Assembly: GCA_035501615.1 (NCBI GenBank)
Contig: DATJVY010000152.1
Location: 124,001-188,000 of the forward strand
From: RPRB01 sp035501615
Lineage (GTDB): Bacteria; Myxococcota; Myxococcia; Myxococcales; Myxococcaceae
Length of the DNA: 64,000 nucleotides
Direction of reading: 5' to 3'
Part shown: piece by piece, positions 53,416 to 63,832 of the stretch
Numbering within the stretch: the first letter of the stretch is position 1
Layout: every line of letters begins with the position of its first letter
The notes under the pieces: model-generated
What the model was told of the DNA's origin: nothing
Database searches by the model: none
The model's input: the letters and a program-made list of their open reading frames with translations, nothing else
Translations under genes and position numbers: made by a program

Positions 53416-55280
53416 GGGACGAGGGGAGGGTCACGCTTCGCCTCACCACTGCGGAGGGGGCGGTCCGCGACGTGCCGGTCACGGAGGAGATGCTCGTGCT
53501 CGGCTCCGGTCCCACCGCGGGGCTCCGGATCAACGACCCGGCGGTCTCGAGCCTCCATCTGCTGCTGAAGCGGCACCACGACTCGGTCCTCGCCATCGAC
53601 CTCGCCAGCGAGGCGGGGACCCAGGTGGGGGACGTGCCGCTCCAGGCCCCGCGGGCGCTGCGCCACGAGGACGTCATCCGCCTCGGGCGCTCCCGGGTGA
53701 CCGTCTACTTCGGCCCGGCGCCCGCCGTCGCTCCGGCGCACGCCCGCGGTGCGCCGCCCCGGCACGAGGCCTTCGCTCCTCGGGTGCGCGGAGGTGCGGC
53801 GCTCGCGATGCAGCCCGCGCAGATCGCCCGGGTGCTCCCGGTGCGGCACCCGGCGATCCCCCGGGCCGAGGCGAGCGCGTGGAAGCTGCTCCTCGGTCCG
53901 CTCCCGGCGGCGCTCGCTCCCACGGAGCAGCACCGGGTCCTCCAGGCGGCGGCGGTCTGGGGCGACCAGCTGCTCGGCGTCGAGCACCTGCCCGACTCCC
54001 GGCCGCTGACCATCGGCGAGGACGCCACGGAGTCGACGTTCCAGGTCTTCCACCACGGGCTCGACCGGGCCTTCGAGCTGGCCCGGGTCCAGGGCGGACA
54101 GCTCCGGGTCACGGTTCCCGAGGGAGCCGAGTGGACGGTGTTCGACGGCACGCACCCGGTGGCCATCGCCGACATCCGCGACGAGGGGCGGCTGAAGCTG
54201 GGTGCAGCGGGGTCGGAGGTCCTCCTGCCCCGGCTGCGGGAATCGGTGCGGGTGCGGTTCGGTCGCCTCTCGCTGCTCCTGCGCTGGGTCCGCCCGGCGC
54301 GGCGGGCGGGCGTCCTTCCCGGGGCCTGGGAGCTGGCGCGGTTCACGACCATGCTGGTGGGGAGCCTGGTCCTGTTCGGGACGCTGATCTTCGCGGTCCA
54401 GACGGCGCCGCCGGTGCGTCCTCGCTCCTGGGACTCGCTGGGCGACACCCAGCACTGGATCTCGCTGGTCCGGCGGCCCCCACCCCCGCCGCGTCCGAGG
54501 CCCGGGGACAGGAAGGAGGACGCCGGAGCGGACGAGGGCAAGGCGGCCCCCGACGACCCGGGAAAGGTGGGCAAGGAGACCGCGACGAAGCCGGAGGCAG
54601 AGGCCTCGAAGAAGGGAAGTCCCGCGGTCGACCCCGGCGCCCGCGAGGCGAACCGGACCCGGGCGTTCCGGAGCGGGCTCCTCGGCGCGCTGAAGGGGCA
54701 GGCGATGTCCGACGTGCTCGGACCCGGAAGCGCCGGCACCGGACTGAACCAGGCCATCGGAGGCCTGAGGCTGGGCGGCGCGGACAGCGGAACCCAGCAG
54801 GGTCACGGGGGCATGGGCGCGCGCGGGATGGGGCTGGGCGGTGGGGGCGAGGGCCTGGGCGTCGGTGGCGCCGGGACCGTCGGGCTGGGGGAGGGCTCGG
54901 GGGGCTACGGCCGGGTGGACCTCGGGGGGAAGAAGAAGGAGTCGGTCCGGGTCGTGCCCGGGCAGACGACCGTCGTGGGTGGCCTCGCGCGCGAGGTCAT
55001 CGCCCGCGTCATCCAGGAGCACCAGAGCGAGATCAAGTACTGCTACGAGGTCCAGCTGAACCGCAACCCCGCGCTCGCGGGCAAGGTGACGGTCCTCTTC
55101 ACCATCGACGGGAGCGGGGCGGTGCCGGAGGCCCAGGTCTCGGAGACCACCCTGAACGACGCCAGCACCGAACGCTGCATGCTCTCGAGGATCCGCCGCT
55201 GGAAGTTCCCCGAGCCTGCGGGAAACGGCATCGTGAAGGTGAACTTCCCGTGGATCTTCAAGCCCGCGGGGTCCGAATGA
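53412..55280 (+). CDS. FHA-TM-AgmX/PglI C-terminal domain protein, GltG/NfsG-like
   Basis: A 622-residue protein. Residues 5-105 are an FHA-like domain (LVLGSGPTAGLRINDPAVSSLH, then DLASEAGTQVGD), but the phosphothreonine-binding Arg is Ser and NGT reads AGT. Residues about 115-300 are a second cytoplasmic part. One membrane segment follows near 308-330 (TMLVGSLVLFGTLIFAVQT), then a Pro/Lys-rich and a Gly-rich periplasmic linker. The C-terminal domain (about 525-622) is the AgmX/PglI type: HQSEIKYCYEVQLNRNP, GKVTVLFTIDGSGAV and ERCMLSRIRRWKFPEP, with two cysteines that may pair. This TonB-like domain is found in GltG/GltJ of the gliding machine. It likely links cytoplasmic phospho-signals to the TPR proteins. 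No motor genes (aglRQS) are in the window. Confidence 0.85.
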   Translation: MRDEGRVTLRLTTAEGAVRDVPVTEEMLVLGSGPTAGLRINDPAVSSLHLLLKRHHDSVLAIDLASEAGTQVGDVPLQAPRALRHEDVIRLGRSRVTVYFGPAPAVAPAHARGAPPRHEAFAPRVRGGAALAMQPAQIARVLPVRHPAIPRAEASAWKLLLGPLPAALAPTEQHRVLQAAAVWGDQLLGVEHLPDSRPLTIGEDATESTFQVFHHGLDRAFELARVQGGQLRVTVPEGAEWTVFDGTHPVAIADIRDEGRLKLGAAGSEVLLPRLRESVRVRFGRLSLLLRWVRPARRAGVLPGAWELARFTTMLVGSLVLFGTLIFAVQTAPPVRPRSWDSLGDTQHWISLVRRPPPPPRPRPGDRKEDAGADEGKAAPDDPGKVGKETATKPEAEASKKGSPAVDPGAREANRTRAFRSGLLGALKGQAMSDVLGPGSAGTGLNQAIGGLRLGGADSGTQQGHGGMGARGMGLGGGGEGLGVGGAGTVGLGEGSGGYGRVDLGGKKKESVRVVPGQTTVVGGLAREVIARVIQEHQSEIKYCYEVQLNRNPALAGKVTVLFTIDGSGAVPEAQVSETTLNDASTERCMLSRIRRWKFPEPAGNGIVKVNFPWIFKPAGSE

Positions 55281-55292
55281 GCGGCGACGGGC

Positions 55293-56369
55293 TCAGGGGC
55301 GGACGGCGCCGAGGACCGACTGCACCAGCACCCGCTCGGTCTGCTCGTGCATGCCCCGCGTCCCGTAGTTGTTGCTGGTGATGGCGAAGGCGAGGTCGAG
55401 CTCGGGGACGAGGCCGATCTTGTTACCCCCATTGCCGGACATGAAGACGACGTGGACCGTGCGATCCCGCCAGGGCAGGTCCTTCAGCCACCAGAGGTAG
55501 CCGTACTCGGTCTGCTCGTCGATCCGAGCGTGGGGACGGGTGGACTCGGCGATCCAGCCCGCATCCAGGACCCGGGTGCCGTGCCAGCGGCCGCCGTCCA
55601 GGGCGAGCTGCGCCAGGGCCAGCAGGTCCCGCCCTCGCAGCCGCAGCCCGCCGCCGGTCTGGACCGTGCCCTGCGGTGAGCGAACCCACTGGAGCCGATC
55701 GATGCCCAGCGGCCCGAAGAGCGTGCGCTCCGCGAACCGGTCGAGCGGCTCGCGCACCGCCCGCTCGAGGAGGAAGCCCAGCGTGGCGACGCCCGCGGTG
55801 CAGTAGCTGAAGGCCCGGCCATACCTGCTGTCCTCCGGACGGGTGGCGAAGGAGGGATAGCCGCGGATGGGGAGATCGAGGAAGAACCTCGGCCAGTCCT
55901 CGACCAGGTACATCCGCTCCTCGTTCCCGCGGCTGAACTCGTTCCAGTCGTCGCACTCGAGCCGCGAGCTCATCGTCAGGAGATCCTCGACGGTGATGCG
56001 GTCCTTGCGCTGATCCGGGTTGGCGAACGGGCGCCGGTCCTTGAACCACGGCGTCACCCGGGCGCTCACGCCGGGAAGGAGCTTGCGCGCGATCGCCGCC
56101 CCGACGAGGTAGCCGGTCACGGTCTTGGTCGCCGAGCGGGTGTCGAGGAGTGCGTCGGGCCCGGCGGTGCCGAAGTACCGCTCGAAGACCAGCGTGCCGT
56201 GCCGGGCGACCAGGAGGCCGGTGAGCTTCACCAGCGCACCGGAGCGGACCTGGTCCTCCACGGCCTGGAGCGGGGCAGCGTCGAGGCCCACCGTCGCGGG
56301 GTCACCCTCGGCCCAGCCGCCGGGCCCGGCGGCGAGCGAGATGGCCAGCAGCGTGGTGCCGAATCCCAT
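55293..56369 (-). CDS. Exported serine hydrolase, beta-lactamase/esterase family
   Basis: A 358-residue protein from the ATG at 56369, which follows GAGGAGGAG. A signal peptide (MGFGTTLLAISLAAGPGGWA) precedes a class C beta-lactamase-like domain: SATK in DTRSATKTVTG is the SxxK active-site Ser/Lys, SYCTAG replaces YxN, and GNGGNKIG sits where the KTG/HxG triad is found. Related enzymes are esterases, peptidases or penicillin-binding-like proteins; a true beta-lactamase is not implied. It converges on the FHA gene 13 bases away and is followed upstream by typA on the same strand with a 162-base gap. Confidence 0.88.
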   Translation of the reverse strand: MGFGTTLLAISLAAGPGGWAEGDPATVGLDAAPLQAVEDQVRSGALVKLTGLLVARHGTLVFERYFGTAGPDALLDTRSATKTVTGYLVGAAIARKLLPGVSARVTPWFKDRRPFANPDQRKDRITVEDLLTMSSRLECDDWNEFSRGNEERMYLVEDWPRFFLDLPIRGYPSFATRPEDSRYGRAFSYCTAGVATLGFLLERAVREPLDRFAERTLFGPLGIDRLQWVRSPQGTVQTGGGLRLRGRDLLALAQLALDGGRWHGTRVLDAGWIAESTRPHARIDEQTEYGYLWWLKDLPWRDRTVHVVFMSGNGGNKIGLVPELDLAFAITSNNYGTRGMHEQTERVLVQSVLGAVRP

Positions 56370-56531
56370 CGGGATCTCCTCCTCACGCCGCTGACGCACG
56401 GGCGAGGCCGGGATTGCCCCAGGGTCGTCAGGCTCCGGCGCGACCTGGGTCGTGGCCGGTCGACCGGGTCGCCGCACGGTCCTCGTCGCCGCGGTGCACC
56501 TCTTGGGTGTCCTCGCCGGTCGAGGCCTCTC

Positions 56532-58379
56532 TCAGCCGGAGGCCAGCTGGTCGCGCTTGCGGTCCCGGTCGGCCTTGTACCGCTCGCCGGTGGCGAGGAC
56601 CCGCTTCCGCATCCGGACCGACCGGGGCGTCACCTCGACCAGCTCGTCGGGGGCGATCCACTCCAGCGCCCGCTCCAGCGACATCTCGCGCGGCGGGGTG
56701 AGGATGACGTTCTCGTCCCGGCCCGCCGCCCGGATGTTGGTGAGCTTCTTCTCCCGGCAGGCGTTGACGTTCAGGTCCGAGGGATGGGCGTTCTCGCCGA
56801 TGATCATCCCCTCGTAGACCTGGACGCCGGGCCCGACGAAGAGCGTGCCCCGGTCCTGGATGGAGAACAGCGCGTAGGGGACGGTGTCCCCCTGGCGGTC
56901 GGAGACGATGGCCCCGTTGCTCCGCTTGGGGATGTACCCGAACCACGGCTCGTAGCCGTCGAACTGCGAGGACATGATGCCCTCGCCGCGGGTGATGGTC
57001 AGGAACTCGCTCCTGAAGCCCACCAGGCCTCGGGCAGGGATGCGGAAGGTGAGCCGGGTCCGCCCGCTCCCCAGCGCGCTCATGTCGGTCATCCGTCCCT
57101 TGCGCGGACCGAGCCGCTCGGTCACCGCACCCACCGAGGCCTCCGGCACGTCGCAGACCATCAGCTCCATCGGCTCGTGGATCTGCCCGTCGACCTCGCG
57201 GGTGATGGGCTCGGGGTTGCTGGCGGTGAGCTCGTAGCCCTCGCGGCGCATCGTCTCGATGATCACCGCGAGCTGGAGCTCTCCGCGGCCCACGACCTTG
57301 AACGCGTCCGGCGTCTCGGTGTCCTCCACCCGGATGGAGACGTTCCGGTAGGCCTCGCGGTAGAGCCGCTCACGCAGGTTGCGGGAGGTGACGTACTTGC
57401 CCTCCCGGCCGGCGAGGGGACCGTCGTTGACCCGGAAGATCATCATCATGGTGGGTTCGTCCACCGTGATGCGCGGGAGAGCCACCGGGGCCTCGGGATC
57501 GGCCAGGGTATCGCCGATGCTGACCTGCTCGATGCCGGCGACGCTGACCAGCTCGCCGGGGCCCGCGTCGTCGATCTCCACCCGCTTGAGGCCGCTGAAA
57601 CCGTAGAGCTTGAGCACCTTGCCCTGCTCGATCTTGCCGCCCTCGCGCACCACCGCCAGCGGAGCCCCGGAGACGATCCGCCCGGAGTGCACCCGGCCGA
57701 TGGCGAGCCGGCCCACGTAGTCGTCGTAGTCCAGGTTGGCCACCAGCAGCCGGAGCCGGTCCTCGCCCTCGGCCGGCGCCGGCGGCGGGGGGATGTGGGA
57801 GAGGATGGCCTCGAACAGCGGGCGCAGGTCCTCACCGGGGTGGGCGAGCGAGGTCGACGCCTGGCCCGCCCGGGCGACCGCGTACAGGACGGGGAAGTCG
57901 ATCTGCGCCTCATCTGCGCCGAGGTCGATGTACAGCGAGTAGACCTGGTCCAGCACCTCGCGGGGGCGGGCGTCCTGCCGGTCGATCTTGTTGATCACCA
58001 GCACCGTCTGGAGCCCCATCCCCAGCGCCTTGGAGAGGACGAACCGCGTCTGGGGGAGGGGACCCTCGGCCGCGTCGACCAGGAGGAGCACGCCGTCCAC
58101 CAGCCGGAGCCCCCGCTCGACCTCCCCGCCGAAGTCCGCGTGGCCGGGAGTGTCGATGATGTTGATCTGGTGGCCGCGGTACTGCACCGCGGTGTTCTTG
58201 GCCAGGATGGTGATGCCCTTCTCGCGCTCGAGGTCGTTCGAGTCCATCACCCGCTCGGCCACGACCTCGTTGGAACGGAACACCCCCGCCTGGCGGAGCA
58301 TGTGGTCCACCAGGGTGGTCTTGCCGTGGTCGACGTGGGCCACGATGGCCACGTTCCGGATCTTCTCGCGAGGAAACAT
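56532..58379 (-). CDS. typA: Ribosome-binding GTPase TypA/BipA
   Basis: A 615-residue GTPase of standard TypA length. G1 AHVDHGKTTLVDHML near residue 15, G2-region EKGITILAKNTAV, G3 DTPGHADFGGEVER, G4 NKIDRQDARP are all present, and TypA-specific C-terminal motifs follow (RGLVGFRSEFLTITRGEGIM, AHPSDLNVNACREKKLTNIR). It binds the ribosome near the EF-G site and aids 50S assembly and stress or cold growth. The ATG at 58379 has no strong ribosome site. A -35/-10 pair is noted upstream. Confidence 0.97.
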   Translation of the reverse strand: MFPREKIRNVAIVAHVDHGKTTLVDHMLRQAGVFRSNEVVAERVMDSNDLEREKGITILAKNTAVQYRGHQINIIDTPGHADFGGEVERGLRLVDGVLLLVDAAEGPLPQTRFVLSKALGMGLQTVLVINKIDRQDARPREVLDQVYSLYIDLGADEAQIDFPVLYAVARAGQASTSLAHPGEDLRPLFEAILSHIPPPPAPAEGEDRLRLLVANLDYDDYVGRLAIGRVHSGRIVSGAPLAVVREGGKIEQGKVLKLYGFSGLKRVEIDDAGPGELVSVAGIEQVSIGDTLADPEAPVALPRITVDEPTMMMIFRVNDGPLAGREGKYVTSRNLRERLYREAYRNVSIRVEDTETPDAFKVVGRGELQLAVIIETMRREGYELTASNPEPITREVDGQIHEPMELMVCDVPEASVGAVTERLGPRKGRMTDMSALGSGRTRLTFRIPARGLVGFRSEFLTITRGEGIMSSQFDGYEPWFGYIPKRSNGAIVSDRQGDTVPYALFSIQDRGTLFVGPGVQVYEGMIIGENAHPSDLNVNACREKKLTNIRAAGRDENVILTPPREMSLERALEWIAPDELVEVTPRSVRMRKRVLATGERYKADRDRKRDQLASG

Positions 58380-58414
58380 GCTGGGTGGGCCGGGCGCTGC
58401 CGCGGCGCGGCGTG

Positions 58415-58444
58415 CTCATAGCGTGCGCCTGCTCGGGTCCGCAA
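58415..58444 (-). promoter_or_regulatory. typA: Possible sigma-70 promoter of typA
   Basis: On the minus strand TTGCGG (58444-58439) is 18 bases from TATGAG (58420-58415). The inferred start at about 58408 would leave a 29-base leader. The match is modest: four of six -35 positions and four of six -10 positions. Confidence 0.35.
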
Positions 58445-58473
58445 CCTCACCTTGCCGCCCCGGCCCCCCGGGC

Positions 58474-60726
<2,253 letters not shown>

Positions 60727-60781
60727 GCGGGCGCGGCGAGCCTCGTCGAGGTGGAAGCGTGACGCCCGCTGACGCCGAGGG

Positions 60782-61684
60782 TCAAGGGGCGCTCCTTCTG
60801 CGACCGGTCTCGACGCGGCGATGGAGGAAGTCGAGCACAGCGCGGTTCACTTCCTCCGGTCGTTCCAGGAGTGCGGTGTGGCTCCCACCCCGGACCAGGA
60901 ACAGCTCGGCGGACGGGATCTCCAGGGCCATGCGGCGCGACAGCCAGGTGGGGGTGAAGCGGTCGCGGTCCCCGGCCACGACCAGGGTGGGGACGTCCAC
61001 CGCGGTGAGGTGGTCCTCGGCGCCGTGCTCGGCCGCGGCCTGCATCGCGCGGAGGAAGTAGCGCGGGTCCATCCGCTCCACGTGCTCGAAGTAGGGCTGG
61101 AGGTCGCCGCGCCGGAGCAGGCTCGCGTTCACCTCGGTGGACATGGCGATCTCCATCGCCAGGCCGCTCCGGACGCCGACCCAGGCGAGCGTCGAGGCGA
61201 GGCGAGGGAAGCGCTCCGCGCCCTTTCGCAGCGAGGGCAGCGCCCGGCGGAGCAGGGTGGTGTCGTGGAACGTGTCCAGAGGATGGCCGGGGCTGCCCGA
61301 GACGAGGACCAGGGCCCGGGTCCGGGCAGGGTGGAGGCGGTGGAACTCGAGCGCCAGCTGGACCCCCATGCTGTGCCCGAGGAGGACCGCGCCCCGGACC
61401 CGCGCGGCGTCCAGCACCCCGGCGAGGTCGTCGGCGAACTGGGGGATGGAGGGGGGGGCCCCGGCCGGTGGAAGGGGCGACTGGCCGTGCCCCCGGTAGT
61501 GCCAGTGCACCACCCGGTGATGCTCGCCGAGGACGGGCCGGAGGTACTTCCAGGCGAAGCCGTCGCAGGCCAGACCGTCGCAGAGGACGACGGTCGAGCG
61601 GCCGCGACCCTCGACCTCGACGTGGATCTCCGCGCCATCCGGTCGTGCGACGCGGAAGCTCCTGGGCCCCCTCGGCGAGGGCAT
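60782..61684 (-). CDS. Alpha/beta hydrolase
   Basis: A 300-residue protein from the ATG at 61684; an in-frame GTG at 61738 is less likely. The oxyanion-hole segment is VVLCDGLACDGFAW, the nucleophile elbow GHSMGVQLALEF, the acid VVAGDRDRFTPTW, and the His GGSHTALLERPEEV. The catalytic triad is complete. There is no signal peptide. It is probably an esterase or haloperoxidase-like hydrolase of unknown substrate. It is divergent from the CDF gene (56-base gap, with TACACT as a possible -10 for this gene) and precedes the FHA hybrid kinase gene. Confidence 0.9.
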   Translation of the reverse strand: MPSPRGPRSFRVARPDGAEIHVEVEGRGRSTVVLCDGLACDGFAWKYLRPVLGEHHRVVHWHYRGHGQSPLPPAGAPPSIPQFADDLAGVLDAARVRGAVLLGHSMGVQLALEFHRLHPARTRALVLVSGSPGHPLDTFHDTTLLRRALPSLRKGAERFPRLASTLAWVGVRSGLAMEIAMSTEVNASLLRRGDLQPYFEHVERMDPRYFLRAMQAAAEHGAEDHLTAVDVPTLVVAGDRDRFTPTWLSRRMALEIPSAELFLVRGGSHTALLERPEEVNRAVLDFLHRRVETGRRRSAP

Positions 61685-61739
61685 GGCGTCGCGACTCACC
61701 GGGCCGTAGTGTAACGAGGACTCCCCGAGCGCTCCCACA

Positions 61740-62702
61740 GTGACCCACGTCCATCCGCATCCCCCGGCGTTTCCCGATCACGCGCGCGCGGACCATGCCC
61801 AGCCCTGTGACACCCCCGGGCAGCGGACCGCCGATGCCGGCCGGGCCCGCGACACCGGGCGGATGGCGGCCGCGCTGGTCCTCACCTGCGTCATCGCGGT
61901 GGTGGAGGCCGTTGGGGGCTGGCTCACCGGCTCGCTGGCCCTGCTCTCGGACGCGGGCCACATGTGGACCGACGTCTCGGCGCTCGGGCTGGCGCTGCTG
62001 GCTGCCTGGTTCGCCGGGCGGCCCGCGAACCGGAAGCGGACCTACGGGTACGTCCGCCTGGAGATCCTGAGCGCGCTGATCAACGGCGTGCTGCTCCTGG
62101 CGATCACCGTGTTCATCGTCATCGAGGCGCTGGAGCGGCTGAAGGAGCCCGCGCCGGTGAAGCTCGGGGCCATGGCCCTGGTCGCCGCCATCGGTCTCGG
62201 GGCCAACCTCCTGTCGATGGGGTTCCTTCGCTCGGGCCACTCGCTGAACACGCGGTCGGCGTTCCTCCACGTGCTCGGCGACGCGCTCTCCAGCCTGGGG
62301 GTGCTGCTGGCCGCGGGGGTGATGGCCCTGACTGGCTGGGCCTGGGTGGACCCGGTCATCTCCATCGGCATCTCCGCGGTCATCGTGGTGGGCGCCTGGC
62401 GGGTGCTCCGCGAGGCGGTGGACGTGCTGCTGGAGACGGTGCCCCCGCACGTCGACATGGACGGCGTGGTGCGCGCGCTGGGCTCGATCCCCAGGGTCTG
62501 CGCAGTGCACGACCTGCACATCTGGACGGTGGGCAGCGGGATGGTGGCGCTCTCGGCCCACCTGGTGGTGGACGAGCCGAGCGCCTGCGAGAACGACACC
62601 ATCCTGGTCGCCGCCAAGCGGGCCCTGGTGGAGCAGTTCGGGATCGACCACAGCACCCTGCAGATCGAGAGCCAGGGGTACGCGGGCTCCGGGGCCGGGT
62701 AG
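61740..62702 (+). CDS. CDF-family divalent metal cation exporter
   Basis: A 320-residue cation diffusion facilitator starting at GTG. A His-rich N-terminus (HVHPHPPAFPDHARADHA) precedes six membrane segments. Zinc-site motifs are SDAGHMWTDV in segment 2 and HVLGDALSSLG in segment 5. The cytoplasmic C-terminal domain includes AVHDLHIWTVGSGMVALSAHL, with more His residues. It would export Zn(II), possibly Co or Cd, in exchange for protons (CzcD/ZitB type). The rsmD gene follows after 12 bases and coaD after that, an unrelated pair possibly in one transcript. Confidence 0.94.
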   Translation: MTHVHPHPPAFPDHARADHAQPCDTPGQRTADAGRARDTGRMAAALVLTCVIAVVEAVGGWLTGSLALLSDAGHMWTDVSALGLALLAAWFAGRPANRKRTYGYVRLEILSALINGVLLLAITVFIVIEALERLKEPAPVKLGAMALVAAIGLGANLLSMGFLRSGHSLNTRSAFLHVLGDALSSLGVLLAAGVMALTGWAWVDPVISIGISAVIVVGAWRVLREAVDVLLETVPPHVDMDGVVRALGSIPRVCAVHDLHIWTVGSGMVALSAHLVVDEPSACENDTILVAAKRALVEQFGIDHSTLQIESQGYAGSGAG

Positions 62703-62714
62703 CGGCCGGCGCCC

Positions 62715-63275
62715 GTGCGCATCGTCGCTGGCACCCACCGGGGGCGCCCGCTGGTCGGGCCGAGGGGACCGGGGCTGCGTCCCACCGCGGACCGGGTGCG
62801 CGAGGCGCTCTTCAATCTGCTCGGGCAGTTCTTCGAGGGTGGAGAGGCGCTGGATCTCTATGCCGGGACGGGGGCACTCGCCTTCGAGGCCGTGTCGCGC
62901 GGAGTGCGCCGGGCGGTGCTGGTGGACCAGGGCGCCGAGGCCGCGAAGCTCGTCGCCCGGAACGCGCAGGCGCTCGGGCTCGAGGGGTCCATCGAGCTGC
63001 TGCGAATGCCGGTGGGGCGGGCGCTCGGGCGGCTCGCGGCCGAGGGGCGGCGCTTCTCGCTCGTGTTCGCCGACCCGCCCTACGCCGAGGAGGCGGTGGC
63101 CGACGTGGTGCGCGGGGTGGGGGAGGCGGGGCTCCTCGCCGACGGCGGGACGCTGGTGGTGGAGCACGGATGGCGCGAGCCCGCTCCGGAAGCGCTGGCG
63201 GGGCTCGCCCGGGTGGACTCGCGCCGGTTCGGGGACACGGTGGTGAGCCTGTACCGGCCGGCAACGGTTCCTTGA
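62715..63275 (+). CDS. rsmD: 16S rRNA (guanine966-N2)-methyltransferase
   Basis: A 186-residue methyltransferase starting at GTG. The N-terminus RIVAGTHRGRPLVGPRGPGLRPTADRVREALFN is the RsmD signature. SAM-binding motif I is DLYAGTGALAFEAVSRG, and the catalytic motif is DPPY (residues about 120). It methylates G966 of 16S rRNA during 30S assembly. rsmD next to coaD is a widespread bacterial pair, as seen here with an 18-base gap. Confidence 0.95.
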   Translation: MRIVAGTHRGRPLVGPRGPGLRPTADRVREALFNLLGQFFEGGEALDLYAGTGALAFEAVSRGVRRAVLVDQGAEAAKLVARNAQALGLEGSIELLRMPVGRALGRLAAEGRRFSLVFADPPYAEEAVADVVRGVGEAGLLADGGTLVVEHGWREPAPEALAGLARVDSRRFGDTVVSLYRPATVP

Positions 63276-63293
63276 CGCTCGCGCGACCGTCCG

Positions 63294-63821
63294 ATGATGC
63301 TCGGGGCCCGCGTGGCCACCGCCATCTACCCCGGCTCGTTCGACCCGCTGACCAACGGGCACCTGAGCATCATCCAGCGGGGACTCAGGGTGTTCGACCG
63401 CCTCATCGTGGCGGTGCTGAACAACCCGCGGAAGCAGGCGATGTTCAGCGTGGACGAGCGGCAGACGCTCATCCGCGAGGCCTGCCCCGACCAGCGGGTG
63501 GAGGTGGATGCGTTCCAGGGGCTCCTGGTCCACTACACGCGGCGGAAGGGCGTGCACCTCATCCTGCGCGGCCTGCGGGCGGTGTCCGACTTCGAGTACG
63601 AGTTTCAGCTGGCCAACATGAACCGGAAGCTCGACCCCGAGTTCGAGACGGTGTTCATGATGACCGGGCAGGACAGCTTCTACATCTCGTCGCAGCTGGT
63701 CCGGGAGGTCGCCTCGCTGGGCGGGGACGTGTCGGAGCTGGTGCCGCCGAACGTGCTCCGGGCGCTGCGGGAGAAGTTCCCGCCGAAGAACAACAACAAC
63801 AACAACAACAACAACGGCTGA
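63294..63821 (+). CDS. coaD: Phosphopantetheine adenylyltransferase with poly-Asn tail
   Basis: A 175-residue CoaD. Motifs are complete: YPGSFDPLTNGHLSIIQRG (TNGH nucleotidyl-transfer site), VSDFEYEFQLANMNRKL, and FMMTGQDSFYISSQLVREVASLGG. It makes dephospho-CoA from 4'-phosphopantetheine and ATP. The chain ends EKFPPKN9G, where a run of nine AAC codons adds a tail beyond the usual length of about 160 residues. An earlier Met at 63294 and the next at 63297 are both possible starts. It follows rsmD by 18 bases. Confidence 0.96.
   Translation: MMLGARVATAIYPGSFDPLTNGHLSIIQRGLRVFDRLIVAVLNNPRKQAMFSVDERQTLIREACPDQRVEVDAFQGLLVHYTRRKGVHLILRGLRAVSDFEYEFQLANMNRKLDPEFETVFMMTGQDSFYISSQLVREVASLGGDVSELVPPNVLRALREKFPPKNNNNNNNNNG
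63789..63815 (+). repeat. (AAC)9 trinucleotide repeat inside coaD
   Basis: Nine uninterrupted AAC codons encode nine Asn residues just before the final Gly and TGA. The tract is much lower in GC than its surroundings. Length change by slippage would stay in frame, so the enzyme core would be unaffected. Confidence 0.95.
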
Positions 63822-63832
63822 GCCGTCGTCCG

